Shown: piece after piece, positions 1 to 7,817 of the stretch | How positions within the stretch are numbered: position 1 is the stretch's first letter | Layout: each line of letters starts with the position of its first letter | The notes under the pieces: model-generated | Databases searched by the model: none | What the model saw: only the letters and a program-made list of their open reading frames with translations | What the model was told of the DNA's origin: nothing | Made by a program: the position numbers and the translations under genes | Assembly (NCBI GenBank): GCA_902497095.1 | Contig: CABVDD010000045.1 | Coordinates: forward strand, 1 to 15,526 | DNA from: an uncultured Faecalicoccus sp. | GTDB taxonomy: Bacteria; Bacillota_I; Bacilli_A; Erysipelotrichales; Erysipelotrichaceae | Direction of reading: 5' to 3' | DNA: 15,526 nucleotides

Positions 1-1168
1 CATCAATGTGGATATAACTGTCGGCTTTTTTGTGGGATAAAAGAACTACCGTCTCCACATTGGTCGTATTTGGAAACATATCAACCAAATCCATTGATTT
101 TGCCTTATATCCCTGACGGAAGAACAAGTGTAAATCACGAACCAACGTTCTTGGATCACAAGAAATATATAAGATCTTTTTCGGTCTTAAAGCACAAGCA
201 TTTTCAATAAATGTCGGTGTTGTTCCGGCTCTAGGTGGATCTAAAACGATTACATCAAATGAGGTATGATGTTTTTTAGCTTCTTGCATAAAACGAGTAG
301 AATCCATGGCAATAAAGCGAGCATTGGAAATATGGTTTTGTTTGGCATTCTCTTTGGCAAAACCAATAGAATCCGCATTGATCTCAACCCCAGTTACCTT
401 TTTACATGAATCTGATAAACTTAAACCAATCGTACCAATACCACAATATGTATCTAAAATGGATTCATTTCCTTGTAGATTTAACTTTTTCTTAGCCACT
501 TTATATAATAATTCACACTGATCGTGATGAATTTGATAGAAGGTATTAGCTCCCATTGTAAAGTCAAGGCCACAAAGTTTATCTGTAATCGTACCATCTC
601 CATATAAGACAAATGCTTCATTTTCTAAAACAACGGAAGTATTTCTTGGATTCACACTCTGAAGAATCGTCTTTATTTCTTTAAACTCTTTCACTAAAGC
701 ATTTACCAAATTTCTTCGAGATGGGAATGCTTTTTTGGCCGTCACAAATACGATCATCACCTGATTAGACTCTTTGGCATATCGAATCAAGACATGGCGT
801 AAAAGACCTGTACCTGTTTTTTCATTATATAATTCAATCTTCATGGAATCGACTAATTCTGTAATACGCCGAATGATCGCATCTACATTTTTAGGATGCA
901 TCAAACAATTCTTTGTGGCCACCACCGCATGAGAATGAGGTGCATACAAACCTGATACAACTTTTCCTTTGTATTTGGCAAACGCAACGATGACTTTATT
1001 GCGGTATCCTTTGATTTGATCCGCTTTATATACATTTTCAATTTGAATCTTTAATCGATTCTTCTTTAAGAGAGTTTGTACTATATTCTTTTTTTCTACA
1101 ATTTGTTTTTCATATTCAAGATGCAATAAATTACATCCTCCGCAAATTTTACTCACTTTACACTTCAT
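1..1168 (-). CDS. 23S rRNA (uracil-5-)-methyltransferase, RlmC/RlmD (RumA) family, C-terminus cut by window edge
   Basis: SAM-dependent enzyme expected to methylate C5 of a uridine in 23S rRNA. I translated 389 codons; the frame is still open at base 2, so the stop lies outside the window. The N-terminus carries the family's 4Fe-4S cysteines (C3, C9, C12 in CGGC, and C88). The SAM motif ILDTYCGIGTIGL lies near residues 235-247. The catalytic cysteine is C337 in YISCDPRTLVRDL, and an FYQIH segment matches the family FxQ motif. The protein starts directly at the cluster and has no TRAM domain, as in RlmC and unlike many RlmD proteins. The ATG at 1168 overlaps the end of the HAD gene by 11 bases, so the two are probably translationally coupled; an AGGAA lies 8 bases upstream. 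The target uridine (747, 1939 or both) cannot be told from sequence alone. Confidence 0.93.
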   Translation of the reverse strand, partial: MKCKVSKICGGCNLLHLEYEKQIVEKKNIVQTLLKKNRLKIQIENVYKADQIKGYRNKVIVAFAKYKGKVVSGLYAPHSHAVVATKNCLMHPKNVDAIIRRITELVDSMKIELYNEKTGTGLLRHVLIRYAKESNQVMIVFVTAKKAFPSRRNLVNALVKEFKEIKTILQSVNPRNTSVVLENEAFVLYGDGTITDKLCGLDFTMGANTFYQIHHDQCELLYKVAKKKLNLQGNESILDTYCGIGTIGLSLSDSCKKVTGVEINADSIGFAKENAKQNHISNARFIAMDSTRFMQEAKKHHTSFDVIVLDPPRAGTTPTFIENACALRPKKILYISCDPRTLVRDLHLFFRQGYKAKSMDLVDMFPNTTNVETVVLLSHKKADSYIHID

Positions 1169-1763
1169 GAATTTTATTCCTAACTTCCTTTTCTATTTCT
1201 TCCGGGTTTCGTAATGTAATGACATGAAAACCCAGTTTTTGTGCTGCCTGTGTGTTTTCTTTTTTATCATCAATAAAAAGACATGTTTTGGCATTCAGAT
1301 GATAACGCTCTAATAATAACTTAAAAATCGCAGGATCTGGTTTGATCAATTGATCTTGATAAGAATATATTCCACCATCGGCACTTTCGAATATATTGTC
1401 ATTTTCTATAAAGTATCGGTATGAATCTTCCGGAATATTTGAAAGAATATAAATGCCATATCCTTCTTTTTTTAACTGTTTCATCAAGTTAATGCTCTTG
1501 TCAAATGGATGCACATAACTTGCCCATGTCGGGATCAATCTTTCAATTTCCTTTTTATATACAGGCATTCTTTTTATGGCTTCTGCTTTTAGCGTATTTC
1601 CTGAGTACAATCCCTGATCATACTCGTTCCAAAGCTTACTTTCAAAAAAGAGCTTGAACAGATCTTGTGCAATCTTTGGATCTTTATAAAAATCGTTTAA
1701 AAACTCCTTCGGCTGAAATGTCGCAAGGACATTGCCTACATCAAACACAATATTTTCTATCAT
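1158..1763 (-). CDS. HAD-superfamily hydrolase, subfamily IA (YihX-like phosphatase)
   Basis: Soluble phosphatase-type protein of 201 residues from the chosen start. HAD motifs are all present: motif I FDVGNVL with nucleophile D8 (DxG instead of DxD, as in the YihX branch), motif II with S108-N109 in YILSN, K141 in IKPDP, and the acidic pair D165-D166 in LFIDDKKEN. Residues about 15-90 form the usual helical cap. An upstream in-frame ATG at 1838 would add 25 residues without HAD character and sits directly on the T-tract of the htpG terminator, so I prefer the ATG at 1763, which gives the canonical MIENIVFD opening. There is no Shine-Dalgarno sequence before it, and a TGATATACT promoter element ends 7 bases upstream, so the mRNA may be leaderless. 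It overlaps the following methyltransferase gene by 11 bases. The physiological substrate is unknown. Confidence 0.9.
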   Translation of the reverse strand: MIENIVFDVGNVLATFQPKEFLNDFYKDPKIAQDLFKLFFESKLWNEYDQGLYSGNTLKAEAIKRMPVYKKEIERLIPTWASYVHPFDKSINLMKQLKKEGYGIYILSNIPEDSYRYFIENDNIFESADGGIYSYQDQLIKPDPAIFKLLLERYHLNAKTCLFIDDKKENTQAAQKLGFHVITLRNPEEIEKEVRNKIHEV

Positions 1764-1770
1764 AGATATT

Positions 1771-1779
1771 AGTATATCA
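1771..1779 (-). promoter_or_regulatory. Extended -10 promoter element for HAD/rRNA methyltransferase operon
   Basis: The minus strand reads TGATATACT, a TGn extended -10 with a 5/6 match to TATAAT. No good -35 hexamer is found 16-18 bases upstream. The predicted transcription start falls on or within a base or two of the ATG at 1763. It lies just after the htpG terminator, so the operon needs its own promoter. Confidence 0.45.
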
Positions 1780-1838
1780 AAAACTCTTAAAAAAGAATAT
1801 TGTACATTGTGATCAAAACTGCAGAAAAGAGAGGCCAT

Positions 1839-1863
1839 AAAAAAAGTAGGACCTTGTCCTACT
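1839..1863 (-). terminator. Intrinsic terminator of htpG
   Basis: Perfect 8-bp stem AGTAGGAC / GTCCTACT with a 3-nt loop, followed on the minus strand by seven T. The htpG stop codon (1859-1861) lies inside the upstream arm. Confidence 0.9.
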
Positions 1864-3769
1864 TATGACTATCGACCAACAATTCACAGATCTTTCGTGA
1901 ATAAGCAATTGGATCTTCGATAGTAAATCCTTCAATCAACAAAGCTTGATCATACAATACATCTGCTACTTCTTTTACTTTTTCTTTATCGTTTACATAC
2001 AAATCTTTTAAAGTAGAGAAGATAGGATGAGAAGGATTGATCTCTAAGATTCGAGTAGCTTTCATAGCTCCCATTGGGTTCTCTCCTGGCATATCGGCAA
2101 ATACTTTTTCCATCTCAAAAGATAGACCTTCACCAGCAGTCAGACAAACTGGATCTTCACTTAAACGATTCGATAATTTAACTTCGCTTACCTTGTCTTT
2201 TAAGCTTTCTTTCATGAACTCTAAAAGATCCTTGTTATCTTCTTTGGTCTTTTCCAGCTCTTTCTTTTCTTCTTCTGTGTTTAGATCCAGATCGCCTTGT
2301 GTCGCATTCTTAAATGTTTTTTCACGATAGTTCATCAATGTATTCATGACAAACTCATCAACTTCATCCGTTAAATACAAAACTTCAAATTCTTTCTTTT
2401 TCAAAGTCTGTACAATTGGCAATTTATCAATTAAGGCAACATCTTTACCAGATACATAATAAATGTCCTTTTGATCTTCTTTCATACGGTTCACATATTC
2501 ATTTAATGTAACCAGTTTTTGTTCCTTTGAAGAATAGAACAACAACAGATCCTGGAATTTATCTTTATCCATACCATAATTGTTGTAAACGCCAAATTTT
2601 AGATTAATACCAAATTCCTTCCAGAATTTCTCATATTCTTCTCTTTCTTTTGTCAACATGGTTGTCAATTCACTTAAAACTTTTTTCTCAATACGAGATG
2701 CAATCGCTTTGAGTTGATGATCATGTTGGAGCATTTCACGAGAGATATTCAATGACAAATCTTGTGAATCTACCAATCCTTTAACAAATCGAAGACTGTC
2801 TGGCAATAAATCCTCGGCATGATCCATGATAAATACACCTTTACAGTATAACTGTAATCCTTTTTTGTAATCTTGTTGGTAGAATCCTTGTGGAACATGA
2901 CTAGGAATATACAACAATGCCGTAAAACTTACATTTCCTTCTACACTAAAATGAATGACACGCTGTGGATCTTGATAATCGAAGAAATGATCTTTATAAA
3001 ATTGGTTATATTCTTCTGCAGTGATCTTAGATTTTTGACGTTTCCATAATGGAACCATAGAATTTAATGTTTGATCTTCAATAACGGTTTCATATTCTGG
3101 TTTATCCGAATCCTTTGTTTCTTCTTTTACCTTAGAAGTTTCTACATTCATGTGAATCGGATAGCGAATATAATCAGAATATTTACGTACCAATTCTTTT
3201 AATTCATAAGTTTCCAAATACTTGGAGTATTTTTCTTCATCCGTATCTTCTTTTAAAGAAAGAATGATCGTTGTCCCATGGACTTCTCTTTGAGCTTCTT
3301 CGATAATATAACCGCTTTCTCCATCGCTTTCCCAACGCCAGGCTTGCTCGTCTTCGTCTTTTTTAGAAATCACAACTAAATCTTTTGCCACCATAAAGGC
3401 AGAGTAGAATCCAACACCAAACTGTCCAATGATATCAACATCACTTTTTGATTCATCATCCATTTGTTCTTTAAAAGCTAAAGAACCACTCTTGGCAATA
3501 GTTCCAAGGTTTTCTTCCAACTCCTCTTTATTCATACCGATACCATTATCGATAATTGTTAAAGTACGAGCTTCTTTATTTGGTTCTAGACGAATCTCAA
3601 ACTGATCAGGACTCACATGTCCGGCATGTTCATAATAATATTTATCAATCGCATCACTAGCATTTGAAATCAATTCACGTAAAAAGATTTCCTTGTGCGT
3701 ATAAATCGAATTGATCATAAGATCCAATAATCTTTTTGATTCAGCTTTAAACTGTTTTTTTCTGGTCAT
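1859..3769 (-). CDS. htpG: Molecular chaperone HtpG (bacterial Hsp90)
   Basis: ATP-dependent cytosolic dimeric chaperone, 636 residues from the chosen start, a normal bacterial length. The N-terminal GHKL ATPase domain shows ELISNASDAIDK (E32, N36), IIDNGIGM (D74), the lid glycines of NLGTIAKSG and GQFGVGFYSAFM, then HGTTI near residues 165-170. The middle domain follows, with the SLNISREML loop carrying the conserved arginine; the C-terminal third is the dimerisation domain. The frame can be opened by a GTG at 3790, but AAAGGAG at 3777-3783 lies 7 bases before the ATG at 3769, which gives MTRKKQFKAE, so the ATG is the start. The gene is monocistronic: strong promoter with two CIRCE-like operators upstream, terminator at its stop codon. 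Heat-shock control by HrcA is inferred from these operators; hrcA itself is not in the window. Confidence 0.98.
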   Translation of the reverse strand: MTRKKQFKAESKRLLDLMINSIYTHKEIFLRELISNASDAIDKYYYEHAGHVSPDQFEIRLEPNKEARTLTIIDNGIGMNKEELEENLGTIAKSGSLAFKEQMDDESKSDVDIIGQFGVGFYSAFMVAKDLVVISKKDEDEQAWRWESDGESGYIIEEAQREVHGTTIILSLKEDTDEEKYSKYLETYELKELVRKYSDYIRYPIHMNVETSKVKEETKDSDKPEYETVIEDQTLNSMVPLWKRQKSKITAEEYNQFYKDHFFDYQDPQRVIHFSVEGNVSFTALLYIPSHVPQGFYQQDYKKGLQLYCKGVFIMDHAEDLLPDSLRFVKGLVDSQDLSLNISREMLQHDHQLKAIASRIEKKVLSELTTMLTKEREEYEKFWKEFGINLKFGVYNNYGMDKDKFQDLLLFYSSKEQKLVTLNEYVNRMKEDQKDIYYVSGKDVALIDKLPIVQTLKKKEFEVLYLTDEVDEFVMNTLMNYREKTFKNATQGDLDLNTEEEKKELEKTKEDNKDLLEFMKESLKDKVSEVKLSNRLSEDPVCLTAGEGLSFEMEKVFADMPGENPMGAMKATRILEINPSHPIFSTLKDLYVNDKEKVKEVADVLYDQALLIEGFTIEDPIAYSRKICELLVDSHK

Positions 3770-3783
3770 ATTACCACTCCTTT

Positions 3784-3810
3784 TTAGCACTCTTATATCT
3801 AACCTGCTAA
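3784..3810 (-). promoter_or_regulatory. CIRCE-like operator 1 at the htpG transcription start
   Basis: Plus strand TTAGCACTC, nine bases, ACCTGCTAA. The first half is a perfect CIRCE half-site and the spacing is canonical (9-N9-9). The second half keeps TGCTAA but differs from GAGTGCTAA at its three inner bases. It covers the predicted +1 of htpG. Confidence 0.7.
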
Positions 3811-3813
3811 TAT

Positions 3814-3842
3814 AGTGTACAATACACTTTTAGCACTGTCAA
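3814..3842 (-). promoter_or_regulatory. SigA-type promoter of htpG
   Basis: Minus strand TTGACA (3837-3842), 17-bp spacer, TACACT (3814-3819). The -35 lies within CIRCE-like operator 2 and the start point (about 3807) within operator 1, so both operators could block polymerase. Confidence 0.8.
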
Positions 3843-3856
3843 CCAAGATCTGCTAA
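3830..3856 (-). promoter_or_regulatory. CIRCE-like operator 2 over the htpG -35
   Basis: Plus strand TTAGCACTG, nine bases, ATCTGCTAA: 8/9 match to the left CIRCE half, TGCTAA kept in the right half. Flanking bases extend it to an 11-bp perfect inverted repeat, CACTTTTAGCA (3825-3835) and TGCTAAAAGTG (3851-3861). Its centre is 46 bp from that of operator 1. Confidence 0.65.
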
Positions 3857-3871
3857 AAGTGCGTGTTTTCT

Positions 3872-3896
3872 AAAAAAACGATTCAATGTTGAACCG
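3872..3896 (-). terminator. Intrinsic terminator of the GNAT gene
   Basis: Minus strand arms CGGTTCAA and TTGAATCG pair (one G-U) with a minimal loop and are followed by seven T. The TGA stop codon (3883-3885) is inside the stem. Confidence 0.7.
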
Positions 3897-4476
3897 CCTT
3901 TTCTCTTAAAATTTGTGTAACTTGTTGCCAATCCTCTTGTGCTTGCGATGCATCCTGTTGCTTGCTAGCTCCTAAATAAGGTGTAAAACCTAATCGGGCA
4001 TATAGTGCGATAGCTCCATAGCTTTGAGATTGTGTAACTAAATATAACGGATATTTACTGGACATCTTGTCATATTTAATACATAGTTTTGTCAACATGC
4101 TCTGTGCAATTTTTTTATGTTGTGCCTTTTCCTTAACTGCCACAAAATGAATACGCAAGCGATGATCTTCAAAATCGTGCCCTGGCCATAAGCCTGCTGA
4201 TGCGACTAACTCTCCATTGGCATTAGCTACAAACAAAAAGTTCTGAGCAAAAAAATCAGCATCCTCTTCTAACATAGACATTAATTTTTCTCTGGCTTGT
4301 TTCAATGAATCAAACAAACCGGCTTCAAATTGTAATTGACACCAATCTTCTTTTAAATTTTCATTATAAGGTACATAATGATATCCTTCATGAAGCTTGA
4401 TTTCTTTTTGAATCGTTCTTTTAGGTATCACCATCAACACTCGAATAAATGGAACGCTTTTATCTAGTACAGTCAT
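3883..4476 (-). CDS. GNAT-family N-acetyltransferase
   Basis: Predicted acetyl-CoA-dependent acyltransferase, 197 residues. The GNAT core covers residues about 75-170: strand FLFVANANGELVASAGL, strand RLRIHFVAV, then the acetyl-CoA loop KAQHKKIAQSML, and the C-terminal hallmark AIALYARLGFTPYL. The first glycine of the usual Q/RxxGxG/A loop is replaced (HKKIA), so it is a divergent member. The first 50 residues match nothing I recognise. A TTG at 4488 would add four residues, but it forms part of the GGAGGAG ribosome binding site that serves the ATG at 4476 with 4-5 bases of spacing, so the ATG is chosen. It stands alone between its own terminator and a divergent promoter region. The substrate is unknown. 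Confidence 0.88.
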   Translation of the reverse strand: MTVLDKSVPFIRVLMVIPKRTIQKEIKLHEGYHYVPYNENLKEDWCQLQFEAGLFDSLKQAREKLMSMLEEDADFFAQNFLFVANANGELVASAGLWPGHDFEDHRLRIHFVAVKEKAQHKKIAQSMLTKLCIKYDKMSSKYPLYLVTQSQSYGAIALYARLGFTPYLGASKQQDASQAQEDWQQVTQILREKAVQH

Positions 4477-4498
4477 AATCTCCTCCAAAGTTTATTTC

Positions 4499-4536
4499 AT
4501 TTTAGCATAATTGAGATTTTGAAGGAATTGTGTCAA
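4499..4536 (-). promoter_or_regulatory. Possible promoter of the GNAT gene
   Basis: Minus strand has an extended -10, TGCTAAAAT (4499-4507), and a perfect TTGACA at 4531-4536. The 26-bp gap is too long for them to work together. Either the extended -10 acts alone, or TTGACA pairs with a weaker AATTAT 18 bp downstream. Confidence 0.35.
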
Positions 4537-4555
4537 AATAAATTCGGTGATAAAA

Positions 4556-4966
4556 ATGACATTACAAGAAACAATTAAAAAGTATTATGTAGAAGGAAAC
4601 TACAACTGTTCTGAAACTTTAATTCATGCCGCCAACAGCTATTATGATTTACAGTTGGATGAAGAATCAATGAAAGTCCTATCCGGATTTGGCGGAGGCA
4701 TGTTTATCGGTTCGACTTGCGGTGCTTTGGTTGGCAGCGTTGCCGCCATATCCAAAAAAGTCATTCAATCCAAAGCGCATGAAGAATTAGACAGCTTTCG
4801 TCCTCAAATTCAAAAATGCGTAATCAACTTTAAGAAAAAACTTGGAGGAACCGATTGTAAAGATATTAAACCACTTCATCATGATAAAGAATCACGCTGT
4901 TTAAAAACATGTCTATTAGCTGGTGAAGCTTTAGAACAAACAATGAAAGAATTAGGGTTGGACTAA
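4556..4966 (+). CDS. C_GCAxxG_C_C family protein (putative redox/metal protein)
   Basis: A 136-residue protein of the Cys-rich family named for its C...GCAxxG...C...C pattern. Here C18 lies in YNCSE; GGGMFIGSTCGALVG carries C55 in the glycine-rich core; further cysteines are C88, C101 (TDC), C115 (RC) and C119 (TC). The family is common in anaerobes and often sits near oxidoreductases; the chemistry is unproven, but the spaced cysteines suggest redox or metal binding. An in-frame GTG at 4547 exists, but it belongs to a GGTGAT sequence that works as the ribosome binding site for the ATG at 4556. No terminator separates it from the protease gene 43 bases downstream, so the two are probably one operon. 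Confidence 0.87.
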   Translation: MTLQETIKKYYVEGNYNCSETLIHAANSYYDLQLDEESMKVLSGFGGGMFIGSTCGALVGSVAAISKKVIQSKAHEELDSFRPQIQKCVINFKKKLGGTDCKDIKPLHHDKESRCLKTCLLAGEALEQTMKELGLD

Positions 4967-5009
4967 TGTCCACTCTTTTTCTTGTAAAGACAAAAAGGAG
5001 ATTTTTAAC

Positions 5010-6293
5010 TTGATTAAATTATTATTGATCATTTTTTCGTTGGGCGACTTTCTTTATGAAATGCTTAGCTATGCACTGATTCAACACCAGAGAAAAAAGC
5101 CTTTACCAAGTCATGTCAAAGATATTTATCCAGAAAAGAGATACCAGACTTTTTTAGCTTATAAAAAAGAGTATCGAAAGATTTTTATCTTCAATCAGAT
5201 ATTTGAACTTTGTTTGCAGTTGTTCTGTATTCTTTCCCCTTTTTATACATGGATGCAAGATGCAAACCCTTATATTTGTGTATGCAAGACCTTACTGACA
5301 TTTACAATCATCGAATGCATCATAGATATGCCAACTTCATATTACAGTACTTTCACGATTGAAGAAAAGTATGGCTTGAACCATCAAACTAAAAAAGACT
5401 TTTTTAAAGATTTTTGTATTCAAAAGATTACAGGATTTATCATGTTGATGATATTGCTTAGCTTTTTAGTATGGATCGGTACGCACTTGGGTACATGGAC
5501 CAACAATTTTTCAATTTCATTATTGCATGCCTTTCTAATTTGTGCTCTTCTTGTTGCCGCAGGCTTCATAATAATGATGACTTTAAGCTTGATCAGCTTA
5601 TTTACCATGCGCCTTCAATATACATTTACCGAACTGGAAGATGGAGCCTTACGTCAACAGATTCTTAGTTTTTTAAAAGAATCAAAAAAGAAAGTACATC
5701 ATATCAAAGTCTATGATGAATCTAAAAAGTCAAACTCTAAAAATGCCTTTCTCTTAAAATTTTTAGGCTATCGAGAATTTGGCATTGCGGATAACTTCCT
5801 GGAAGAAAATTCACAAGAAGAATTATATGCCGTTTTATTACATGAGATCGGACATTTAAAACATAAGAAAAACATTTGGAATTATACTGGATATGCTTTG
5901 GCTATATTTCTTTTCTTCTGCCTGGTATATCTTGTGTATCATGCATCTGTTTTCTTAACATTCAATACAATGATCAACACCGATTTTCATCTAGCATATA
6001 CAAACTACTACTTAACATGCAGCATCGTTTTAACTTTTTGTAAGCCCTTCTTATTCCTCTGGCAACTCTTTAGAAACTATGTTTCTTGTCAAGAAGAACA
6101 AGAAGCGGATTTTAATAGCGTTGACCATGGTTATGGATCTGCACTCATTCAAACATTCAAAAAGCTTTCTTCTGATGAACTGATCGATATTAACCCACAT
6201 CCATTGATTGAGTTATTAGAGTATGATCATCCAGGTATGAATAAGCGAATTTCTTATATTTTAGAACGTATGAAAAAGAATGAAGCCTTCTAA
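5010..6293 (+). CDS. M48-family (Ste24/CAAX protease 1-like) integral membrane zinc metalloprotease
   Basis: A 427-residue polytopic protease. About five hydrophobic segments precede the catalytic domain (near residues 2-22, 52-72, 88-108, 135-155, 168-195) and two follow it (near 295-315 and 330-350). The zinc motif is H278-E279-I-G-H282, with the third ligand probably E363 in EEQEAD. The segment EEKYGLNHQTKKDF after the third membrane helix is typical of Ste24-type M48 proteases. The C-terminus HPLIELLEYDHPGMNKRI matches the family's closing region. The start is a TTG at 5010, preceded by AAAGGAG at 4994-5000 with 9 bases of spacing; no in-frame ATG lies near. Bacterial members are thought to act in membrane protein quality control, not CAAX processing; that role is inferred here. 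Co-transcribed with the Cys-rich gene upstream. Confidence 0.92.
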   Translation: MIKLLLIIFSLGDFLYEMLSYALIQHQRKKPLPSHVKDIYPEKRYQTFLAYKKEYRKIFIFNQIFELCLQLFCILSPFYTWMQDANPYICVCKTLLTFTIIECIIDMPTSYYSTFTIEEKYGLNHQTKKDFFKDFCIQKITGFIMLMILLSFLVWIGTHLGTWTNNFSISLLHAFLICALLVAAGFIIMMTLSLISLFTMRLQYTFTELEDGALRQQILSFLKESKKKVHHIKVYDESKKSNSKNAFLLKFLGYREFGIADNFLEENSQEELYAVLLHEIGHLKHKKNIWNYTGYALAIFLFFCLVYLVYHASVFLTFNTMINTDFHLAYTNYYLTCSIVLTFCKPFLFLWQLFRNYVSCQEEQEADFNSVDHGYGSALIQTFKKLSSDELIDINPHPLIELLEYDHPGMNKRISYILERMKKNEAF

Positions 6294-6311
6294 AAACTTC
6301 ATTCTTTTTTT
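6273..6311 (+). terminator. Bidirectional intrinsic terminator between the protease and DUF2812 genes
   Basis: Perfect 13-bp inverted repeat AAAAAGAATGAAG (6273-6285) and CTTCATTCTTTTT (6297-6309), 11-nt loop, T-run on both strands. It ends the plus-strand operon; the minus-strand DUF2812 gene stops at 6315, so it can serve both. The protease stop codon lies in the loop. Confidence 0.9.
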
Positions 6312-6314
6312 ATG

Positions 6315-7685
6315 TTATTTATTTTTTCTTTTTCCAAAACGACGTTTCTTTTTTGGTTCATCCTCTTCTATTTCAAAGGAATCTTCTTCTTCGACTTCTT
6401 CAATATCATCGTCTTGTTCATCATCTAGATCCTCCCATTGCGAATCCAGATCTTCTTCTGTTTGATCATCCAAGATCAAACCTTCATTTTTAAATGTTTC
6501 TTCCCTTTCACGTACACGAAGTCTTGCCTTTAATAATCGAACTTTTTTCTTGGAACTGGCAAGCATTCTTCCATACATGCAAAAGAAGATAAATGAGATT
6601 AAAAATAAAACAGCACAAGCCGCAATTACCGCAATAAATCCATTAAATAAATACTGCAAGTATGCTGCACAGGCACATATAGCCATACAAATAAAGAATA
6701 AAAACATGGTAGATCGACAAGAGTTGGCATGTTTTTTAAAGAATTTGAACTTTTCTGCCTCATTTGGAATTTCTTTTTTCAAGTCATCTCCCTGCAATTC
6801 ATTTCTAAAGACAAACCAACCGGCATCTTTTTTCTTCTTTGCAGGTACACGAGATACCAATTTCCAACCATCAGCTTCCCACTTTCTCCATTCATGAGCA
6901 GATGGCTCTACGACAAAATAACAGATGGAATAATAATAGTCTCTTGGCTCTTCTTTAACAAAGAAATATTTTTTTCCTACATTTCTTACATAATGGAAGC
7001 CTTCTTTTGACTGTTCTTCCAAATAATCTTCTTCTTTATCGTATTGTGATAAAAGAAATCTTTTATTTTCTACATACAGATCATCTTCATCATACTGATT
7101 TTCATCTTCTAAAGATGTTTCAATTTCTGAATCTTCAATTTCTTCTTCAACTATTTTTTCTTCTTCTGGTTGTTCACTTACAACTTCTTCTACCGTTTCT
7201 TCAATGACTTCTGGTTCTTCTTTTGATGTTTCCTGGACTTCTTCAACTAATTCTTCTTCCTGTTTTAATACTTCATCTTCAACCGAAGCTGATTCAACTT
7301 TAACTTCTTCTACAACTGGTGCAAGTTGCTCTTGTTGTAATACTGGTTCTTCCTGTTGTACAGTATGCGGTTTTTCATGTCTTTTTTGTGAGCGTTTTAA
7401 AGGCTGAGGTTTTAAACCTTCTGCCACAAAAATATCTTCCACTTCTACATCATCATTATCAAAGACCGATGCTTTTACTTTGACCTGTGCATGTCTTTGG
7501 GACCGCTTGCCAAAAATTTTATGTTTTGGCTCTTCCTTTGGCGGTGTATCGATTTCAAATACACTTGATGCATCAAATCCTTTCAAATCCGGTTCATTGA
7601 TCTGTAAAGAAGATATCGTTTCTTTTTCCTGAAGTGCTTTGAGTTGTTCTAATGCACTTTGCTCTTTATTTTTTTGGTCTGCCAT
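6315..7685 (-). CDS. DUF2812-domain membrane protein with long acidic N-terminal extension
   Basis: A 456-residue protein. Residues 1-95 are mixed and polar; about 96-205 are a low-complexity Glu/Val-rich, probably disordered arm. Residues about 205-320 match DUF2812: RFLLSQYDKEEDYLEEQSKEG, then YFFVKEEPRDYYYSICYF, then EADGWKL and GWFVFRNE. Two membrane helices follow (near 327-347 and 350-370). The tail is again highly acidic, with Asp/Glu runs, and ends in a basic PKKKRRFGKRKNK. Family members are usually predicted as short DUF2812-plus-TM proteins encoded beside a PadR regulator; none is present here. GGAGTGAT precedes the ATG at 7685 by about 8 bases; a GTG at 7694 overlaps that site and is rejected. 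Function unknown; the acidic arms suggest protein or cation binding, which is speculation. Confidence 0.85.
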   Translation of the reverse strand: MADQKNKEQSALEQLKALQEKETISSLQINEPDLKGFDASSVFEIDTPPKEEPKHKIFGKRSQRHAQVKVKASVFDNDDVEVEDIFVAEGLKPQPLKRSQKRHEKPHTVQQEEPVLQQEQLAPVVEEVKVESASVEDEVLKQEEELVEEVQETSKEEPEVIEETVEEVVSEQPEEEKIVEEEIEDSEIETSLEDENQYDEDDLYVENKRFLLSQYDKEEDYLEEQSKEGFHYVRNVGKKYFFVKEEPRDYYYSICYFVVEPSAHEWRKWEADGWKLVSRVPAKKKKDAGWFVFRNELQGDDLKKEIPNEAEKFKFFKKHANSCRSTMFLFFICMAICACAAYLQYLFNGFIAVIAACAVLFLISFIFFCMYGRMLASSKKKVRLLKARLRVREREETFKNEGLILDDQTEEDLDSQWEDLDDEQDDDIEEVEEEDSFEIEEDEPKKKRRFGKRKNK

Positions 7686-7715
7686 GTTTATCACTCCAAA
7701 TCATAAATCACATCT

Positions 7716-7745
7716 ATATTACACTTTTTAGGTAAACTTAGTCAA
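7716..7745 (-). promoter_or_regulatory. Promoter of the DUF2812 gene
   Basis: Minus strand TTGACT (7740-7745), 18-bp spacer, TAATAT (7716-7721), giving a leader of about 25 bases before the ATG at 7685. No metal box of the type found at feo is present. Confidence 0.5.
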
Positions 7746-7817
7746 ATCACAGGATTACTAAACCTATCGTAATACATATTTTACCTTTTATCACATTCCA
7801 TTTTGAACGGATCTCAT

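Noticed and set aside
306..521. Plus-strand open frame of 71 codons
   Set aside because: Antisense shadow of the rRNA methyltransferase gene, whose motifs are intact.
4975..5000. Hairpin of TTTTT/AAAAA arms over the ribosome binding site of the Ste24-like gene
   Set aside because: Weak A-T stem with a bulge; likely composition-driven, not a terminator or riboswitch.
6280..7407. Plus-strand Ser-rich open frames
   Set aside because: They are antisense shadows of Glu/Asp codon runs in the DUF2812 gene.
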